Positions 19,015 to 27,495 of a stretch of DNA of 64,000 nucleotides are shown one piece after another. The notes under the pieces were generated by a model. It did no database searches. It saw only the letters and a list, made by a program, of their open reading frames with translations, and was not told where the DNA came from. This DNA is from Sulfobacillus sp. (GTDB lineage Bacteria > Bacillota > Sulfobacillia > Sulfobacillales > Sulfobacillaceae), in assembly GCA_027343695.1 (NCBI GenBank), contig DAHWKJ010000070.1, positions 20,560 through 84,559 of the forward strand. The letters run 5' to 3'. The position numbers and the translations under genes are program-made. How positions within the stretch are numbered: position 1 is the stretch's first letter; the number at the start of each line of letters is the position of its first letter.

Positions 19015-19293
19015 CTACCACCCCATGATGAGTACGCGCGCGGTGAGAACCAAGAGAAATCCAGGGACTCCAAGAACCCCCACGACGCCTGCCGTTACAG
19101 GATTGAGACCGATCAAAAATCCTGTGGGTCCCATCACCCGATCCCAGGTCCAGATCACGACGACAGCAATCGCCACATTCACCAATGTCTTCATCATCCA
19201 CTTGGCGGGTGTCACGAACATCCGAGCCACAAGATAGGCCAGCACGAGGCCGAACCCTCCCGCCAACATTATCCGCGCCGGTAGCATGGTCAT
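19015..19293 (-). CDS. bofA: Pro-sigma-K processing inhibitor BofA
   Basis: 92 aa, almost all hydrophobic, with helices at about residues 7-25, 38-55 and 63-90. The C-terminal block LNPVTAGVVGVLGVPGFLLVL (residues about 64-84) is the BofA signature. In Bacillus, BofA with SpoIVFA holds the SpoIVFB protease inactive in the forespore outer membrane, delaying pro-sigma-K cleavage. It is the last gene of the dnaX-ybaB-recR-yaaL-bofA set, as in B. subtilis. Its presence implies the organism sporulates. It converges on the anti-sigma gene. Confidence 0.88.
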   Translation of the reverse strand: MTMLPARIMLAGGFGLVLAYLVARMFVTPAKWMMKTLVNVAIAVVVIWTWDRVMGPTGFLIGLNPVTAGVVGVLGVPGFLLVLTARVLIMGW

Positions 19294-19328
19294 CCCCCCA
19301 CCATCACCTTATGCGGCAGGGACAACCT

Positions 19329-19571
19329 CTAGAATCCCGAATGCTCCCGGATGCGCTTCAGACACTGGCGGTATAGCATCTCTGCCTCCTGACATAAACG
19401 AATGGCATGATCCACACTCGCGGGATCTGTCGCTTGCTCAAAATACGCCTGTTGCTGCATCCAATTCCGATACGCTTCTCGAAGCTCTTGGTCTCCCCAA
19501 CCAGGAGGATCAATGGGCTCCCGGTTTTTGGTTCGTCGGCTTCTCCCCTCTTGTCCCCACACCGCCCTCAA
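19329..19571 (-). CDS. yaaL: YaaL/DUF2508 family protein
   Basis: 80 aa. Helical, charged small protein matching DUF2508 in length and in the central pattern AYFEQATDPASVDHAIRLCQ (about residues 42-61), followed by a second helix with Glu/Tyr pairs. Its place between recR and bofA is the same as B. subtilis yaaL. Function unknown. The start overlaps the end of the upstream membrane-protein ORF by about 60 bp; a GTG at 19562 is an alternative that also overlaps. Confidence 0.75.
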   Translation of the reverse strand: MRAVWGQEGRSRRTKNREPIDPPGWGDQELREAYRNWMQQQAYFEQATDPASVDHAIRLCQEAEMLYRQCLKRIREHSGF

Positions 19572-19896
19572 CCCCTTGCCGTGACTTATGACGTATTATA
19601 TGCCATTTCTTACCACTTTGGTAATTTGCGGCAAATTCAGTTTCGGCTTTATTAAGGGGATGCCCCATCAGGCGCAATGTGCGGGACAGGTCTTCAATCG
19701 CCGCGCGGCGATTGGTTTCGGTTGGCATCGTGTCAAGGTAGATTTTAAGCCAGCGGAGCCGATTTTGAGCGCTCCACCACCACAGTGCTTCTCGAACGAG
19801 ATGGCGGCGACGATATAAAAAGAGACCTCCAAAGATACCAAGCCCGCCTAATCCCAAATCGATCCACTCTACTAATACCACAAAAATATCCATCAT
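19510..19896 (-). CDS. Small membrane protein of unknown function inserted in the recR-bofA cluster
   Basis: 128 aa. One N-terminal membrane segment (about residues 5-26), followed by a basic cytoplasmic-looking region with RRRHLVREALWWW and a Lys/Arg/Gly-rich tail. I recognise no family. It lies between recR and yaaL, where Bacillus has nothing of this kind, and its 3' end overlaps yaaL. GGAAGGGGCGTGAG precedes the ATG. Its position suggests co-expression with recR/bofA; function unknown. Confidence 0.6.
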   Translation of the reverse strand: MMDIFVVLVEWIDLGLGGLGIFGGLFLYRRRHLVREALWWWSAQNRLRWLKIYLDTMPTETNRRAAIEDLSRTLRLMGHPLNKAETEFAANYQSGKKWHIIRHKSRQGVEGGVGTRGEKPTNQKPGAH

Positions 19897-19979
19897 CTCA
19901 CGCCCCTTCCTGCATTGGCATTATATTCCTGCCAGGGCGATCTGACACGGCGGATATTTTTGTGTGCACGATGGCTAGA

Positions 19980-20576
19980 TTATATTTCTTGCCGACCCTC
20001 GAGCGCCTTGGTCAGTGTGACCTCGTCGGTATAGTCAAGGTCTCCACCCATCGGCAGTCCTCGAGCAATCCGTGTAACCCGAAGACCCATCGGCTTTAAA
20101 AGTCGACCTAAATAAAGCGCCGTGGCCTCTCCTTCGAGATTCGAGCTAGTCGCCAACACCAGCTCCACCGGAGATTCTTGGCTAATTCGTCGCAAAAGCT
20201 CTTTGACCCGCAAATCATCGGGTCCAATCCCTTCCATCGGAGAAATAGCCCCGTGGAGTACATGGTAACGCCCTCGATATTCCCGGGTCTTTTCCATCGC
20301 AATCACGTCTTTAGGTTGTTCCACGACCATAATGGTTTTCCCATCTCGCCCAGTATGACGACAAATCGTGCAGGGATCTTGGTCCGTAAAGTTAAAGCAC
20401 ACCGAACAATACCGAATCCGAGAACGCGCGGACACAATCGCACTCGCTAACAGCTCGGCTTCCCCTTGGGGCATATTCAATAGAAAGAATGCCAGGCGCT
20501 GAGCCGTTTTCGGTCCGACGCCAGGCAACTTCCCCAGTTCGTTTACCAAGTCTTGAATGGGTGTCGGATAGAGCAT
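19980..20576 (-). CDS. recR: Recombination mediator protein RecR
   Basis: 198 aa, full length. Helix-hairpin-helix LPGVGPKTAQRLA (about residues 17-29), the four-Cys zinc finger C-x2-C...C-x2-C (CSVCFNFTDQDPCTIC, about 57-72), and the Toprim domain with VVEQPKDVIAMEKT (about 84-97). It acts with RecF and RecO to load RecA onto gapped DNA. The start codon follows the ybaB stop directly (TAAATG), so the two are coupled. Confidence 0.96.
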   Translation of the reverse strand: MLYPTPIQDLVNELGKLPGVGPKTAQRLAFFLLNMPQGEAELLASAIVSARSRIRYCSVCFNFTDQDPCTICRHTGRDGKTIMVVEQPKDVIAMEKTREYRGRYHVLHGAISPMEGIGPDDLRVKELLRRISQESPVELVLATSSNLEGEATALYLGRLLKPMGLRVTRIARGLPMGGDLDYTDEVTLTKALEGRQEI

Positions 20577-20906
20577 TTAGAAAAGTCCTGGCATCCCGGG
20601 GATGTTCATGTTTCCGGTTACCGCCGCAATCCGTGCCGATGCCAATTCTTGAGCCTTTTTTTGCCCTTCGCGGACCGCTGTTAAGATAAGATCTTGGAGC
20701 ATCTCCACATCGGATGGGTCCACCGCTTGCGGGTCGATCGTAATGGACGCGATATCCCCATGACCATTGAATACCGCCTTAACCACACCGCCCGACTCGA
20801 CTTCCACGGTTTCGAACTGCAACTCCTCTTGCACCCGGGCCACATCAGCCTGCATCTTCTGGACTTGCTTCATCATTTTTTGCATGTTATTGGGATTGAA
20901 TCCCAT
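20577..20906 (-). CDS. ybaB: YbaB/EbfC family nucleoid-associated protein
   Basis: 109 aa. Typical N-terminal Met/Gln-rich helix (MQKMMKQVQKMQADVARVQEE, starting about residue 8) and the central GVVKAVFNGHGDIASITID strand region (about 61-79). Binds DNA as a dimer with little sequence specificity. Between dnaX and recR as in most bacteria. GGAGACGATCACG upstream gives a good ribosome binding site. Confidence 0.93.
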   Translation of the reverse strand: MGFNPNNMQKMMKQVQKMQADVARVQEELQFETVEVESGGVVKAVFNGHGDIASITIDPQAVDPSDVEMLQDLILTAVREGQKKAQELASARIAAVTGNMNIPGMPGLF

Positions 20907-20968
20907 CGTGATCGTCTCCTTTTGGTCCTAATGATCCGATATTTTCGTTCGCAATACTTCGCCATCCC

Positions 20969-22567
20969 TCAGTCAAATCCTACGATACGGATGTCTGGCC
21001 CAAACCATTCGCGCACCTCAGCCTTTAAGTCGACGGCAGGTTCGAAAGCGTCTCTAACATCCTTTAGCTGTGACTTGGTCGACTTCGACTCGTCCGGTTT
21101 GGTAGATCCCGCCGGCGGACAGTCCGCCGCCAATGTATAGCGAATCTCGGGACCATATACGGCCCGAAGCGACTTCTCCAATAAATCATGGTGCAAGCCC
21201 GTCTTGATGATGTCCACATGCGCCGGGAACGCAAAGCACAAGGTAAGCCCTGCATCCGTTACCATACACCGTGCCTCTTTGATGAGGGCGTGCGTACTCG
21301 GTCGTTCACGACGCACCAATTCCAACACCTGGAGGAACCGATCATCGCCTCCCACTTCGACCAAGGGTATCGATTTTTTCGAAGGTTCAGCCACGGTGGC
21401 TGGTTCCGAAACCGGACCTGGTGGCGCCTTAGGCGCCACCGATGGCGTCGTAATCGCGTCCGCCGTCGTCTGGCCAAGCAATTGCTGCCGTGCCTGAAAC
21501 AACGCAAGTTCCAATACTAACTGCGGGGGAAATCCGCTTTTTAGCCGCGCTTCCCCATCGGCAATGGTTTCCAACGCCCGAAACCAGGTCTCCGCTGTTA
21601 ATTGCTTGGGTACCCGACTATCCAACTGTTCGAGCCAGGCGCGCCGATAGCTCGGGAAACGTTCCCTCCCGGCTTGGCGCCACACAATTAAATTACGAAT
21701 TTCGCGCGCCACGTCGCGTAGCATCTGACGCGGATCGCGGCCTTCCTGTAGCGCTTGGTCCACTACCCCGATAAGATCTTGGAGGCTTCGCGCCTCGGTT
21801 AAACTCATGACGATTTGCTCCAACAAGTGAGGACTGAGCGAGCCTACCATGTCTTCGATGCCTTGGCGTGTCACGGCTCCTCCAGACGATGCAGCTTGGT
21901 CCAACAGACTCAATGCATCGCGCATGGCCCCGTCGCCAAATTCGGCGAGTAACTCGAGGGCTTCTGGTTCAGCCTCAATCCCTTCAGATTGGGCGACCCG
22001 GACCAGTTGCTCCTGAATCTGCGGTACCCGGAAGCGTTGGAACTCATAGCGCTGACAACGGGACAATACCGTAATGGGCAGTTTATGAGATTCCGTCGTG
22101 GCTAAAATGAATAGCACGTGTGATGGAGGTTCTTCCAAGGTCTTTAACAGGGCGTTAAAAGCTGGCTCGGTCAACATGTGGACCTCGTCAATGATATAGA
22201 CGCGCTGTTTTCCCATCACGGGAGCTTGACCAATATGTTCTCGTAATTCTCGAATTTCGTCGATCCCACGATTTGATGCGGCATCGATTTCGATCACATC
22301 AAGATGTGCTCCCCGTTCCAGGGCGACACACGAATCGCACCCGAGGCACGGATCTCCGTTAGCCTTCGGCTCGCGACAATTGACCGCTTTGGCCAAGATT
22401 CGCGCGACACTGGTCTTGCCAGTGCCCCGGGGTCCCGAAAACAGATAGGCGTGCGTCACACGGCCTTGACGCACGGCTTCTCTTAGCGTTGAGACAACCC
22501 GGGACTGCCCGACCACATCCTCGAAATTCCGAGGTCGGTATTGACGATAAAGGGCTTGCCGAGACAT
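20969..22567 (-). CDS. dnaX: DNA polymerase III subunits gamma/tau
   Basis: 532 aa from ATG 22567 (sequence MSRQALYRQYRPRNF, with GGAAGG ahead of it). An in-frame start 20 codons earlier is unlikely. AAA+ clamp-loader domain: Walker A GPRGTGKTS (about residues 46-54), Zn-binding cysteines in CREPKANGDPCLGCDSC (about 64-80), Walker B IIDEVHML (about 104-111) and sensor 1 LATTE. Domain III reaches about residue 365, then a Pro/Ala linker and a C-terminal tau-like part. It loads the sliding clamp during replication. No clear frameshift signal for a short gamma form was found. Confidence 0.95.
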   Translation of the reverse strand: MSRQALYRQYRPRNFEDVVGQSRVVSTLREAVRQGRVTHAYLFSGPRGTGKTSVARILAKAVNCREPKANGDPCLGCDSCVALERGAHLDVIEIDAASNRGIDEIRELREHIGQAPVMGKQRVYIIDEVHMLTEPAFNALLKTLEEPPSHVLFILATTESHKLPITVLSRCQRYEFQRFRVPQIQEQLVRVAQSEGIEAEPEALELLAEFGDGAMRDALSLLDQAASSGGAVTRQGIEDMVGSLSPHLLEQIVMSLTEARSLQDLIGVVDQALQEGRDPRQMLRDVAREIRNLIVWRQAGRERFPSYRRAWLEQLDSRVPKQLTAETWFRALETIADGEARLKSGFPPQLVLELALFQARQQLLGQTTADAITTPSVAPKAPPGPVSEPATVAEPSKKSIPLVEVGGDDRFLQVLELVRRERPSTHALIKEARCMVTDAGLTLCFAFPAHVDIIKTGLHHDLLEKSLRAVYGPEIRYTLAADCPPAGSTKPDESKSTKSQLKDVRDAFEPAVDLKAEVREWFGPDIRIVGFD

Positions 22568-22639
22568 AGCAGGATTCCCTTCCTCAGGATACGAATATCT
22601 TTTCTCATTGTACCATCCGTCAAGCAAAGGCCATAGGGC

Positions 22640-22748
22640 GGCACCGATCAGGCTGACCGCGGCACCACAACGTGCCCGCTTACCGCTGCTCCCTTCCGGG
22701 CCTGACGGGGTTCACAGGTGTTGTCCGCGCGGGACCCAATCGATGCGG
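22640..22748 (-). ncRNA. ffs: Signal recognition particle RNA (small bacterial 4.5S type)
   Basis: Read on the minus strand, it contains the SRP domain IV signature: CCCGTCAGG, then CCGGAAGGGAGCAGC (GGAA tetraloop and asymmetric AGCAG loop), then GGTAAG. The flanking arms pair: the 5' part ending near 22746 with the 3' part starting at 22641 (GCATCGAT/ATCGGTGC type pairing with G-U). About 105-110 nt. Position upstream of dnaX matches scr in B. subtilis. Ends are approximate to a few bases. Confidence 0.9.
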
Positions 22749-22774
22749 CTCCATGGCCTCATCAGTAAAATACG

Positions 22775-22867
22775 TGGCGGAGGAGGAGGGATTCGAACCC
22801 TCGAGGCAGGTTCTGCCCACCAACACGCTTTCCAGGCGTGCGCCTTAAACCGCTCGGCCACCCCTCC
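22775..22867 (-). tRNA. tRNA-Ser, anticodon GGA
   Basis: 93 nt with encoded CCA. The minus strand shows an acceptor stem beginning GGAGGGG, D-arm GGCCGAGCGG, anticodon loop CTGGAAA, a long variable arm as expected for tRNA-Ser, and a T-loop GGTTCGAATCC. Decodes UCC/UCU. Confidence 0.95.
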
Positions 22868-22891
22868 ACGTTTTAAATAAAGATCGTGCTA

Positions 22892-22985
22892 TGGCGGAGA
22901 GGGTGGGATTCGAACCCACGAGACGGGTTTAAGCCGCCTACCCGATTTCGAGTCGGGCTCCTTCGACCAGCTCAGACACCTCTCC
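22892..22985 (-). tRNA. tRNA-Ser, anticodon CGA
   Basis: 94 nt with encoded CCA. Acceptor GGAGAGG, anticodon loop CTCGAAA in the stem CCCGACT/AATCGGG, long variable arm, and T-arm GTGGGTTCGAATCCCAC. Decodes UCG. It is just downstream of tadA and just upstream of tRNA-Ser(GGA). Confidence 0.95.
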
Positions 22986-22990
22986 ATGTA

Positions 22991-23464
22991 TTATTCAGTT
23001 TTCGGTTCCGAATGATTCCGACGTGAACGAAAAAATTCTTTAAGAATCTCTCGACTCGGCTCTTCTAAAACACCTTGCATCACATCGAGCTGATGATTCA
23101 AACGCACATCGTCACCCAATTGATAAAGACTGACTAGAGCGCCACCCTTGGGATCTCGGGCACCAAACACCACCCGTTCCACTCGACTTAAAATCAAGGC
23201 TCCCGCACACATGGTACACGGTTCCAACGTGACGTACAAGGTGGTTCCCGACAATCGCCATCCGCCCATTTTTTCTGCAGCCGCACGAAGCACCAGCATT
23301 TCCGCATGCGCGGTCGGATCTCGGTCGGTTTCCCGACGATTATGGCCTTGGGCCAAGATGGTGCCATCCGAACGTATTAACACCGCTCCCACCGGAACTT
23401 CCCCGGACCGAGCGGCGTCACGAGCTTCTGCCATCGCGATGGCCATGTACTCAGGATGATCCAT
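22991..23464 (-). CDS. tadA: tRNA-specific adenosine deaminase
   Basis: 157 aa from ATG 23464 (MDHPEYMAIAM). The longer frame would run into tRNA-Arg and is rejected. Zinc-dependent deaminase motifs: HAEM (about residues 53-56, with the catalytic Glu) and PCTMC (about 83-87). Converts A34 to inosine in tRNA-Arg(ACG), allowing it to read CGU/CGC/CGA. Location upstream of SRP RNA and dnaX equals yaaJ in Bacillus. It lies among tRNA genes and may share their transcript. Confidence 0.94.
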   Translation of the reverse strand: MDHPEYMAIAMAEARDAARSGEVPVGAVLIRSDGTILAQGHNRRETDRDPTAHAEMLVLRAAAEKMGGWRLSGTTLYVTLEPCTMCAGALILSRVERVVFGARDPKGGALVSLYQLGDDVRLNHQLDVMQGVLEEPSREILKEFFRSRRNHSEPKTE

Positions 23465-23491
23465 CTCTATCGTGTCCCACTCACCTTGATA

Positions 23492-23567
23492 TGGTGCGCC
23501 CGGGAGGACTCGAACCACCGACACAAGGTTTAGGAAACCTCTGCTCTATCCCCTGAGCTACGGGCGC
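23492..23567 (-). tRNA. tRNA-Arg, anticodon CCT
   Basis: 76 nt with encoded CCA. Acceptor GCGCCCG pairs with CGGGCGC, D-arm AGCTCAGGGGATAGAGC, anticodon loop TTCCTAA in AGGTT/AACCT, T-loop GGTTCGAGTCC. Decodes AGG. Confidence 0.95.
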
Positions 23568-23660
23568 ACAATAATTTTCCCAGAGCCTTTATTATACCGC
23601 CCGACTTACACGTTGACCATAGCTAGGATATCAAATTCATCCCTGTCGCGCAATCAAATA

Positions 23661-23745
23661 CCTTCACCAGGTGGGTGCCAATTGCATCCACCTGGTGAAG
23701 GTCGGCAGAAAAAAGGCAGAGGCCCATTGGCCGTCTGCCTTTTTG
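23661..23745 (-). terminator. Double hairpin downstream of the dienelactone hydrolase gene
   Basis: The inner hairpin, about 23709-23745 (GGCAGA...TCTGCC flanked by A-run and T-run), is a two-way Rho-independent terminator for the minus-strand hydrolase. Next to it is a second perfect 14-bp inverted repeat (23661-23674 with 23688-23701, 13-nt spacer) without T-run. Confidence 0.8.
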
Positions 23746-23767
23746 ATTACCCATCCACTCTTGGCCC

Positions 23768-24562
23768 CTAGAAGCTATTTCGGAAAAATTCCAGGGTTCT
23801 CGCCCATGCGTCTCGAGCCGCTGCCGGGTCATAAGAACTCCGGGAATCATTGAAGAACGCATGACCAGCTTCCGGATAAATCTCATACTGAAAATTCTTT
23901 CCGGCCTTTTTCATCGCGTCGGCCACTTCAGGCACCAAGTCGGTTATGCGATTATCCGTGCCCCCATAAAATCCATAGACTGGGCACTGGATGGTCTTCA
24001 TCGCTTCCGGCTCGGGAGCCACTCCATAATTACAGACGGCTGCCCGTAATTCGGGAAGTGTGGTCGCCAGGCTGAACGACAACGCGCCGCCCATGCAATA
24101 GCCAATGCTTGCGACCTCATGACCCTGTTCTTGGAGATAGTGCGCCCATGCCTTCAAATCTTCAACCATCCCCGCCGTGTCTCTCGGTCCAAACAGTACG
24201 CCTAAAGTCTCGGTAATCCGAGTTTTCTCATCGCCCGGGAGTTTGTTCAAATACTGTTCGCGCAGTGCGTTGTCCATCCACGCTGCGTGCGGAAGGGTGT
24301 CAAAAAATTTCTTGACGGCTTCAATCCGCGCGAATGATAACGCCTCTGGCTTCCCACCCCGTGAATACAAGTCGGGCGCCAAAGCCACGTAGCCCGCTTC
24401 AGCGAAGCGTCGCGCCATGTCTTGGATATGTTCGTCGGGTCCCCAGATCTCTTGGATCACTAAAATCGCTGGGCTATGTTCAAATTTCGGTCCAAGTACT
24501 TGATAGGCCTTCATATCTTGTCCATCACGGCGGTGAGTAATCCACTCTGCCTTTAATTCCAT
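23768..24562 (-). CDS. Dienelactone hydrolase family protein
   Basis: 264 aa from ATG 24562 (GGTGGAGGT 4-5 nt before it); an in-frame GTG 12 bp earlier overlaps the ribosome binding site. Alpha/beta-hydrolase with the Cys-His-Asp triad of the DLH family: Cys in GYCMGG (about residue 126), Asp in YGGTDNRI (about 182) and His in PEAGHAFFN (about 217). DLH enzymes open lactones such as dienelactone in aromatic breakdown; many paralogues have unknown ester substrates, and no aromatic pathway genes are nearby. A terminator follows. Confidence 0.9.
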   Translation of the reverse strand: MELKAEWITHRRDGQDMKAYQVLGPKFEHSPAILVIQEIWGPDEHIQDMARRFAEAGYVALAPDLYSRGGKPEALSFARIEAVKKFFDTLPHAAWMDNALREQYLNKLPGDEKTRITETLGVLFGPRDTAGMVEDLKAWAHYLQEQGHEVASIGYCMGGALSFSLATTLPELRAAVCNYGVAPEPEAMKTIQCPVYGFYGGTDNRITDLVPEVADAMKKAGKNFQYEIYPEAGHAFFNDSRSSYDPAAARDAWARTLEFFRNSF

Positions 24563-24906
24563 TCTTACCTCCACCTTTCCTTTAGGAAGTATCTACTAAC
24601 TAATTTTACCACGCTTTATCGATTGACGGCAGGGCGTTCCCCAACGGGAACAGCGTGCCCACGCTTCTAGTCCGTGAGGTGTCCCCCTCACGGGGTGGTG
24701 CGCATCTATCGTGACCCGACCTCAGTTACTCAATCCGCAACATGCCATAGAGGATACCCGAATGTGGTTTCGGGAGGGAACACCACGTTCTCCGGAACGG
24801 GCTAGGCTTTGGTGTGATGAGGGGGCCGTGGTGTCGCCCCTCATCCTATATAATAAAAAGAACGTAACAATACGGCCTGCCCGTCGGGTCGCTGAGGATG
24901 GTGAGC
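24563..24906. other. Intergenic region between divergent genes
   Basis: About 340 bp. Contains an inverted repeat around 24677-24699 (CCGTGAG/CTCACGG), a 9-bp stem GATGAGGGG/CCCCTCATC (about 24817-24845), and a TATAAT box at 24849-24854 that could serve the lipoprotein gene. No coding sequence recognised. Confidence 0.4.
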
Positions 24907-25734
24907 ATGAAGCGTTTTATTGGGATCGGGATGGGCTTGGTCTTGGGGATAATCCTGAGTGGTTGTGGCCAGTCCGGTTTTGTCGTCAGTGCCCAGGGCG
25001 GAGTTAGTAGTCGGTCACGTTTGCCCCAACACCCACCCGAAGCGGGGTTAACGCTGTCCACAGGCCCTGGGACTAGGGTAGGGTTGGGTACCGTGCATTT
25101 GACCATTCCTCCGAGCAATCTCTCTTCCATCCCGTCGCTACAATGGCACGCTATTTGGGTGCCGCTTATTCAAGTGCCGACCGTCACGGGCATGCAAGAC
25201 AGGGTGCGCGGGCAAGCGGTGTTTAGGTTGCCCGCGCAATGGACCGGCCCGACTCCACAAGATCACTGGAGCGGCTATGGGTCGCTCGTGACCACCAATG
25301 TGAACATGAAAATTCCTCCCCATACCCGTAATGGTGGCGTGATCACGTTGGCAGAACGGATCCGGGTGGCGCTGGTGCAGGGTAGAAGCACCGCCGGAGG
25401 CCGACAGACCCTCGTGATCGCCACACCTCCGGCTTTTCCGGTGCTCGCATGGCAAGACGCGACGGGGACACCCTCGGTGTCTCGAACCAAGGTCACCAGC
25501 ATGAAGGAAGGCCTTTATATGGGGTTTCAGCCGCCCGACGGAGGGACTACGGCCTTTGCGGTTCAGAGTAGGCACTGGTCGTCCGCCGAGGGGTTGGCGT
25601 TCGCGATTCGCACCCGATACCAACTCGCTCTGGACGCCGTCCAAGCCAATGTGATCCTGTACGATCGTGGAACGCATGGTGCTTATTGGTATATCCAGCG
25701 ATTTCCCTCGCCCCAGTCGCTGCCCCAACCATAA
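24907..25734 (+). CDS. Putative lipoprotein of unknown function
   Basis: 275 aa. Lipoprotein signal peptide: basic start MKRF, hydrophobic core GIGMGLVLGIIL and lipobox LSGC with the lipidated Cys at about residue 20. The mature part is rich in Pro, Thr, Gly and beta-strand-like segments, suggesting a beta-sandwich-like extracytoplasmic domain; I recognise no family. ATG 24907 is chosen over 24898 because GAGGA lies about 9 nt before it. Monocistronic by position. Confidence 0.7.
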   Translation: MKRFIGIGMGLVLGIILSGCGQSGFVVSAQGGVSSRSRLPQHPPEAGLTLSTGPGTRVGLGTVHLTIPPSNLSSIPSLQWHAIWVPLIQVPTVTGMQDRVRGQAVFRLPAQWTGPTPQDHWSGYGSLVTTNVNMKIPPHTRNGGVITLAERIRVALVQGRSTAGGRQTLVIATPPAFPVLAWQDATGTPSVSRTKVTSMKEGLYMGFQPPDGGTTAFAVQSRHWSSAEGLAFAIRTRYQLALDAVQANVILYDRGTHGAYWYIQRFPSPQSLPQP

Positions 25735-26046
25735 GGGATGTTGCGTCGTCGCTCGAGAAAAGCGGAGCCACGACCGCGAGGCCCCTAGGCATCGTAGCGT
25801 ACCCAAGATGAGCTACGGATCCCCGAGACTTTTACTGGAGCCGGATGGCACAGATCTCAATGAGGAGGGGTCGTCCGCTCGGTTTCCAACCGACGGGGGA
25901 ATTGGGACGGGCTCGGAGAACCACGGACCATCCCCAGATAAAATAGTGCATAGGTGTGTGTTTGTAGACCACCTTGGACTCGACAATCAATAACTAGGAC
26001 AAACATCTCCCAATCCTTTATTCTTGACCTATGGAGGTCATATCTC
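25735..26046. other. Intergenic region, nothing recognised
   Basis: 312 bp between the lipoprotein and uracil-DNA glycosylase genes. No hairpin with T-run and no gene-like frame beyond overlap shadows. The last 15 bases hold the GGAGG ribosome binding site for the next gene. Confidence 0.4.
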
Positions 26047-26655
26047 ATGATTGCGGACGATTTAAAAAGATTGGCCGAAGAGGTTTCGCTGTGCCACCGC
26101 TGTACGCTCCGGAACACCGCGCGAGGGGTCGTGTTTGGAGAGGGGGCCCCGACTAGCCGCATTGTGTTTTGTGGGGAAGGGCCTGGCGCCGAAGAAGACC
26201 GCTTGCTTCGCCCCTTTGTGGGAGCGGCCGGCCAGTTACTGGACAAAATGTTGGCGGCGATGGGATTGGACCGCAACCACAATGCCTATATTCTAAACGC
26301 GGTGAAGTGTCGCCCGCCTGGAAACCGAGTGCCTCTACCCGAAGAACTCATGCAGTGCCGCCCACACCTAGATGCCCAAATAGCTTTGTTACGTCCCGCC
26401 ATTATCGTCTTATTGGGCACGACAGCCATCCAAACTTTCTTGGGCCCCAAGGCTCGCGTTACCCGAATTCATGGGACCTGGCATCGTCAACAAGACCTGT
26501 GGCTGATGCCCACCTACCATCCAGCAGCGTTGTTGCGCAATCCCCAATGGAAAATAGCCGCATGGAGCGATTTAAAACAGGTCATCGATAAGTATCGGGA
26601 AATCGTGGATCCGGACCATGTGGCCGCTCATTACCCCAAGCCCTCGACATCATAG
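26047..26655 (+). CDS. Uracil-DNA glycosylase, family 4 (iron-sulfur type)
   Basis: 202 aa from ATG 26047 (GGAGG 9 nt before). Four cysteines for a 4Fe-4S cluster: CHRC (about residues 14-17), Cys in NAVKCRPPGNR (about 84) and Cys in LMQCRP (about 100). Uracil-pocket motif GEGPGAEEDRLLRPFVGAAG (about 41-60) and C-terminal HPAALLRNP (about 162-170). Removes uracil from DNA arising by cytosine deamination, which is accelerated by heat and acid; family 4 enzymes are typical of thermophiles and many acidophiles. Confidence 0.93.
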   Translation: MIADDLKRLAEEVSLCHRCTLRNTARGVVFGEGAPTSRIVFCGEGPGAEEDRLLRPFVGAAGQLLDKMLAAMGLDRNHNAYILNAVKCRPPGNRVPLPEELMQCRPHLDAQIALLRPAIIVLLGTTAIQTFLGPKARVTRIHGTWHRQQDLWLMPTYHPAALLRNPQWKIAAWSDLKQVIDKYREIVDPDHVAAHYPKPSTS

Positions 26656-26689
26656 GATCGAGCTCCCAAAGTTGTTGGGAGCTCGATCC
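26655..26689 (+). terminator. Hairpin after the uracil-DNA glycosylase gene
   Basis: Perfect 14-bp stem, 26655-26668 with 26676-26689, 7-nt loop, directly after the stop codon. It lies between convergent genes; no T-run on either strand, so efficiency is uncertain. Confidence 0.6.
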
Positions 26690-26700
26690 ATCATGCAATT

Positions 26701-27495
26701 CTAGCTAGCGGGTGGAGTGGGGGCTTTAGATCCATAGGCCACATTGAATCCATCGGTATCAGAGTCTGGTAAGGAAGGTGTCGATACTTGGGTCCGTTTT
26801 TGAATCATCACACCGGAATCCGACGAAACAAACGCGGGGTTTACTCCATTGACCGTTCCCGGATTAAATGTCGCCTGCCCGTAGTTTGCCAACGTGGCCA
26901 CGCGGCCTCCAATGGTTGGGGCTTCCTCGATCCATTCAGCAGAAGTGCCCGGCCCACTGTAGTTCTGGGTGGTCGTAAAGGACCAATTTTCGGTGCTATC
27001 GGAGATAGTAATGGTCCATTTTCCGCCCCCGTTGTTTTGGATGTTCGCCGACATGTGGTCGCCGGGTTGCACCGGATATTGCGACGGACTAATTTCAGTT
27101 TCCGACGCGGGAAGAATCTCCCACCAAGCATAGTAATGAGCACTACCCGACGAATAGTCTTGTTCGGTTCCAGTTTGGATTAGGCTACTGTTATTAAATC
27201 CATCAATGCCGATCCAACTCGATGAATATGAGGAGCCGCGTGAAGATTGTACCGTAGGGACAACCCACTGCCCGGAAATACTGTTATAGGTGCCATTGGT
27301 GGAACTACTTAAGGCATAACCCGACCAGTTGCTCGATGACCAACCGGAAGCGGACGAACCACTCCCCCCATGAGGCTTTCCAGCACCAATTCTTGGGGCG
27401 TTAGTCGGAAGTACGGTGACGCTCCCACTCATCGCCGGCAAAGCCACCACCATGAGACTGGCTCCTATGGTTAAAATCTTAGACGAGAAATTCAT
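26701..27495 (-). CDS. Secreted glutamic peptidase, family G1 (eqolisin)
   Basis: 264 aa. Signal peptide (about residues 1-28), short Gly/Ser-rich pro-region, then a beta-sandwich peptidase domain. The G1 catalytic dyad is visible: Gln in ISGQWVVP (about residue 81) and Glu in AEWIEEAP (about 183). Other family marks are SNWSGYAL (about 54-61), SWIGIDG and YYAWWEILP (about 124-132). G1 peptidases, first known from fungi, work at acid pH, so this fits an exoenzyme of an acidophile that feeds peptides to the oligopeptide and amino-acid carriers nearby. Its Ser/Asn/Thr-rich composition is typical of a secreted acid-stable protein. Confidence 0.9.
   Translation of the reverse strand: MNFSSKILTIGASLMVVALPAMSGSVTVLPTNAPRIGAGKPHGGSGSSASGWSSSNWSGYALSSSTNGTYNSISGQWVVPTVQSSRGSSYSSSWIGIDGFNNSSLIQTGTEQDYSSGSAHYYAWWEILPASETEISPSQYPVQPGDHMSANIQNNGGGKWTITISDSTENWSFTTTQNYSGPGTSAEWIEEAPTIGGRVATLANYGQATFNPGTVNGVNPAFVSSDSGVMIQKRTQVSTPSLPDSDTDGFNVAYGSKAPTPPAS

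Noticed and set aside
22991..23524. TadA extended to 23524
   Set aside because: The extra 20 codons overlap tRNA-Arg; ATG 23464 gives the usual TadA N-terminus.
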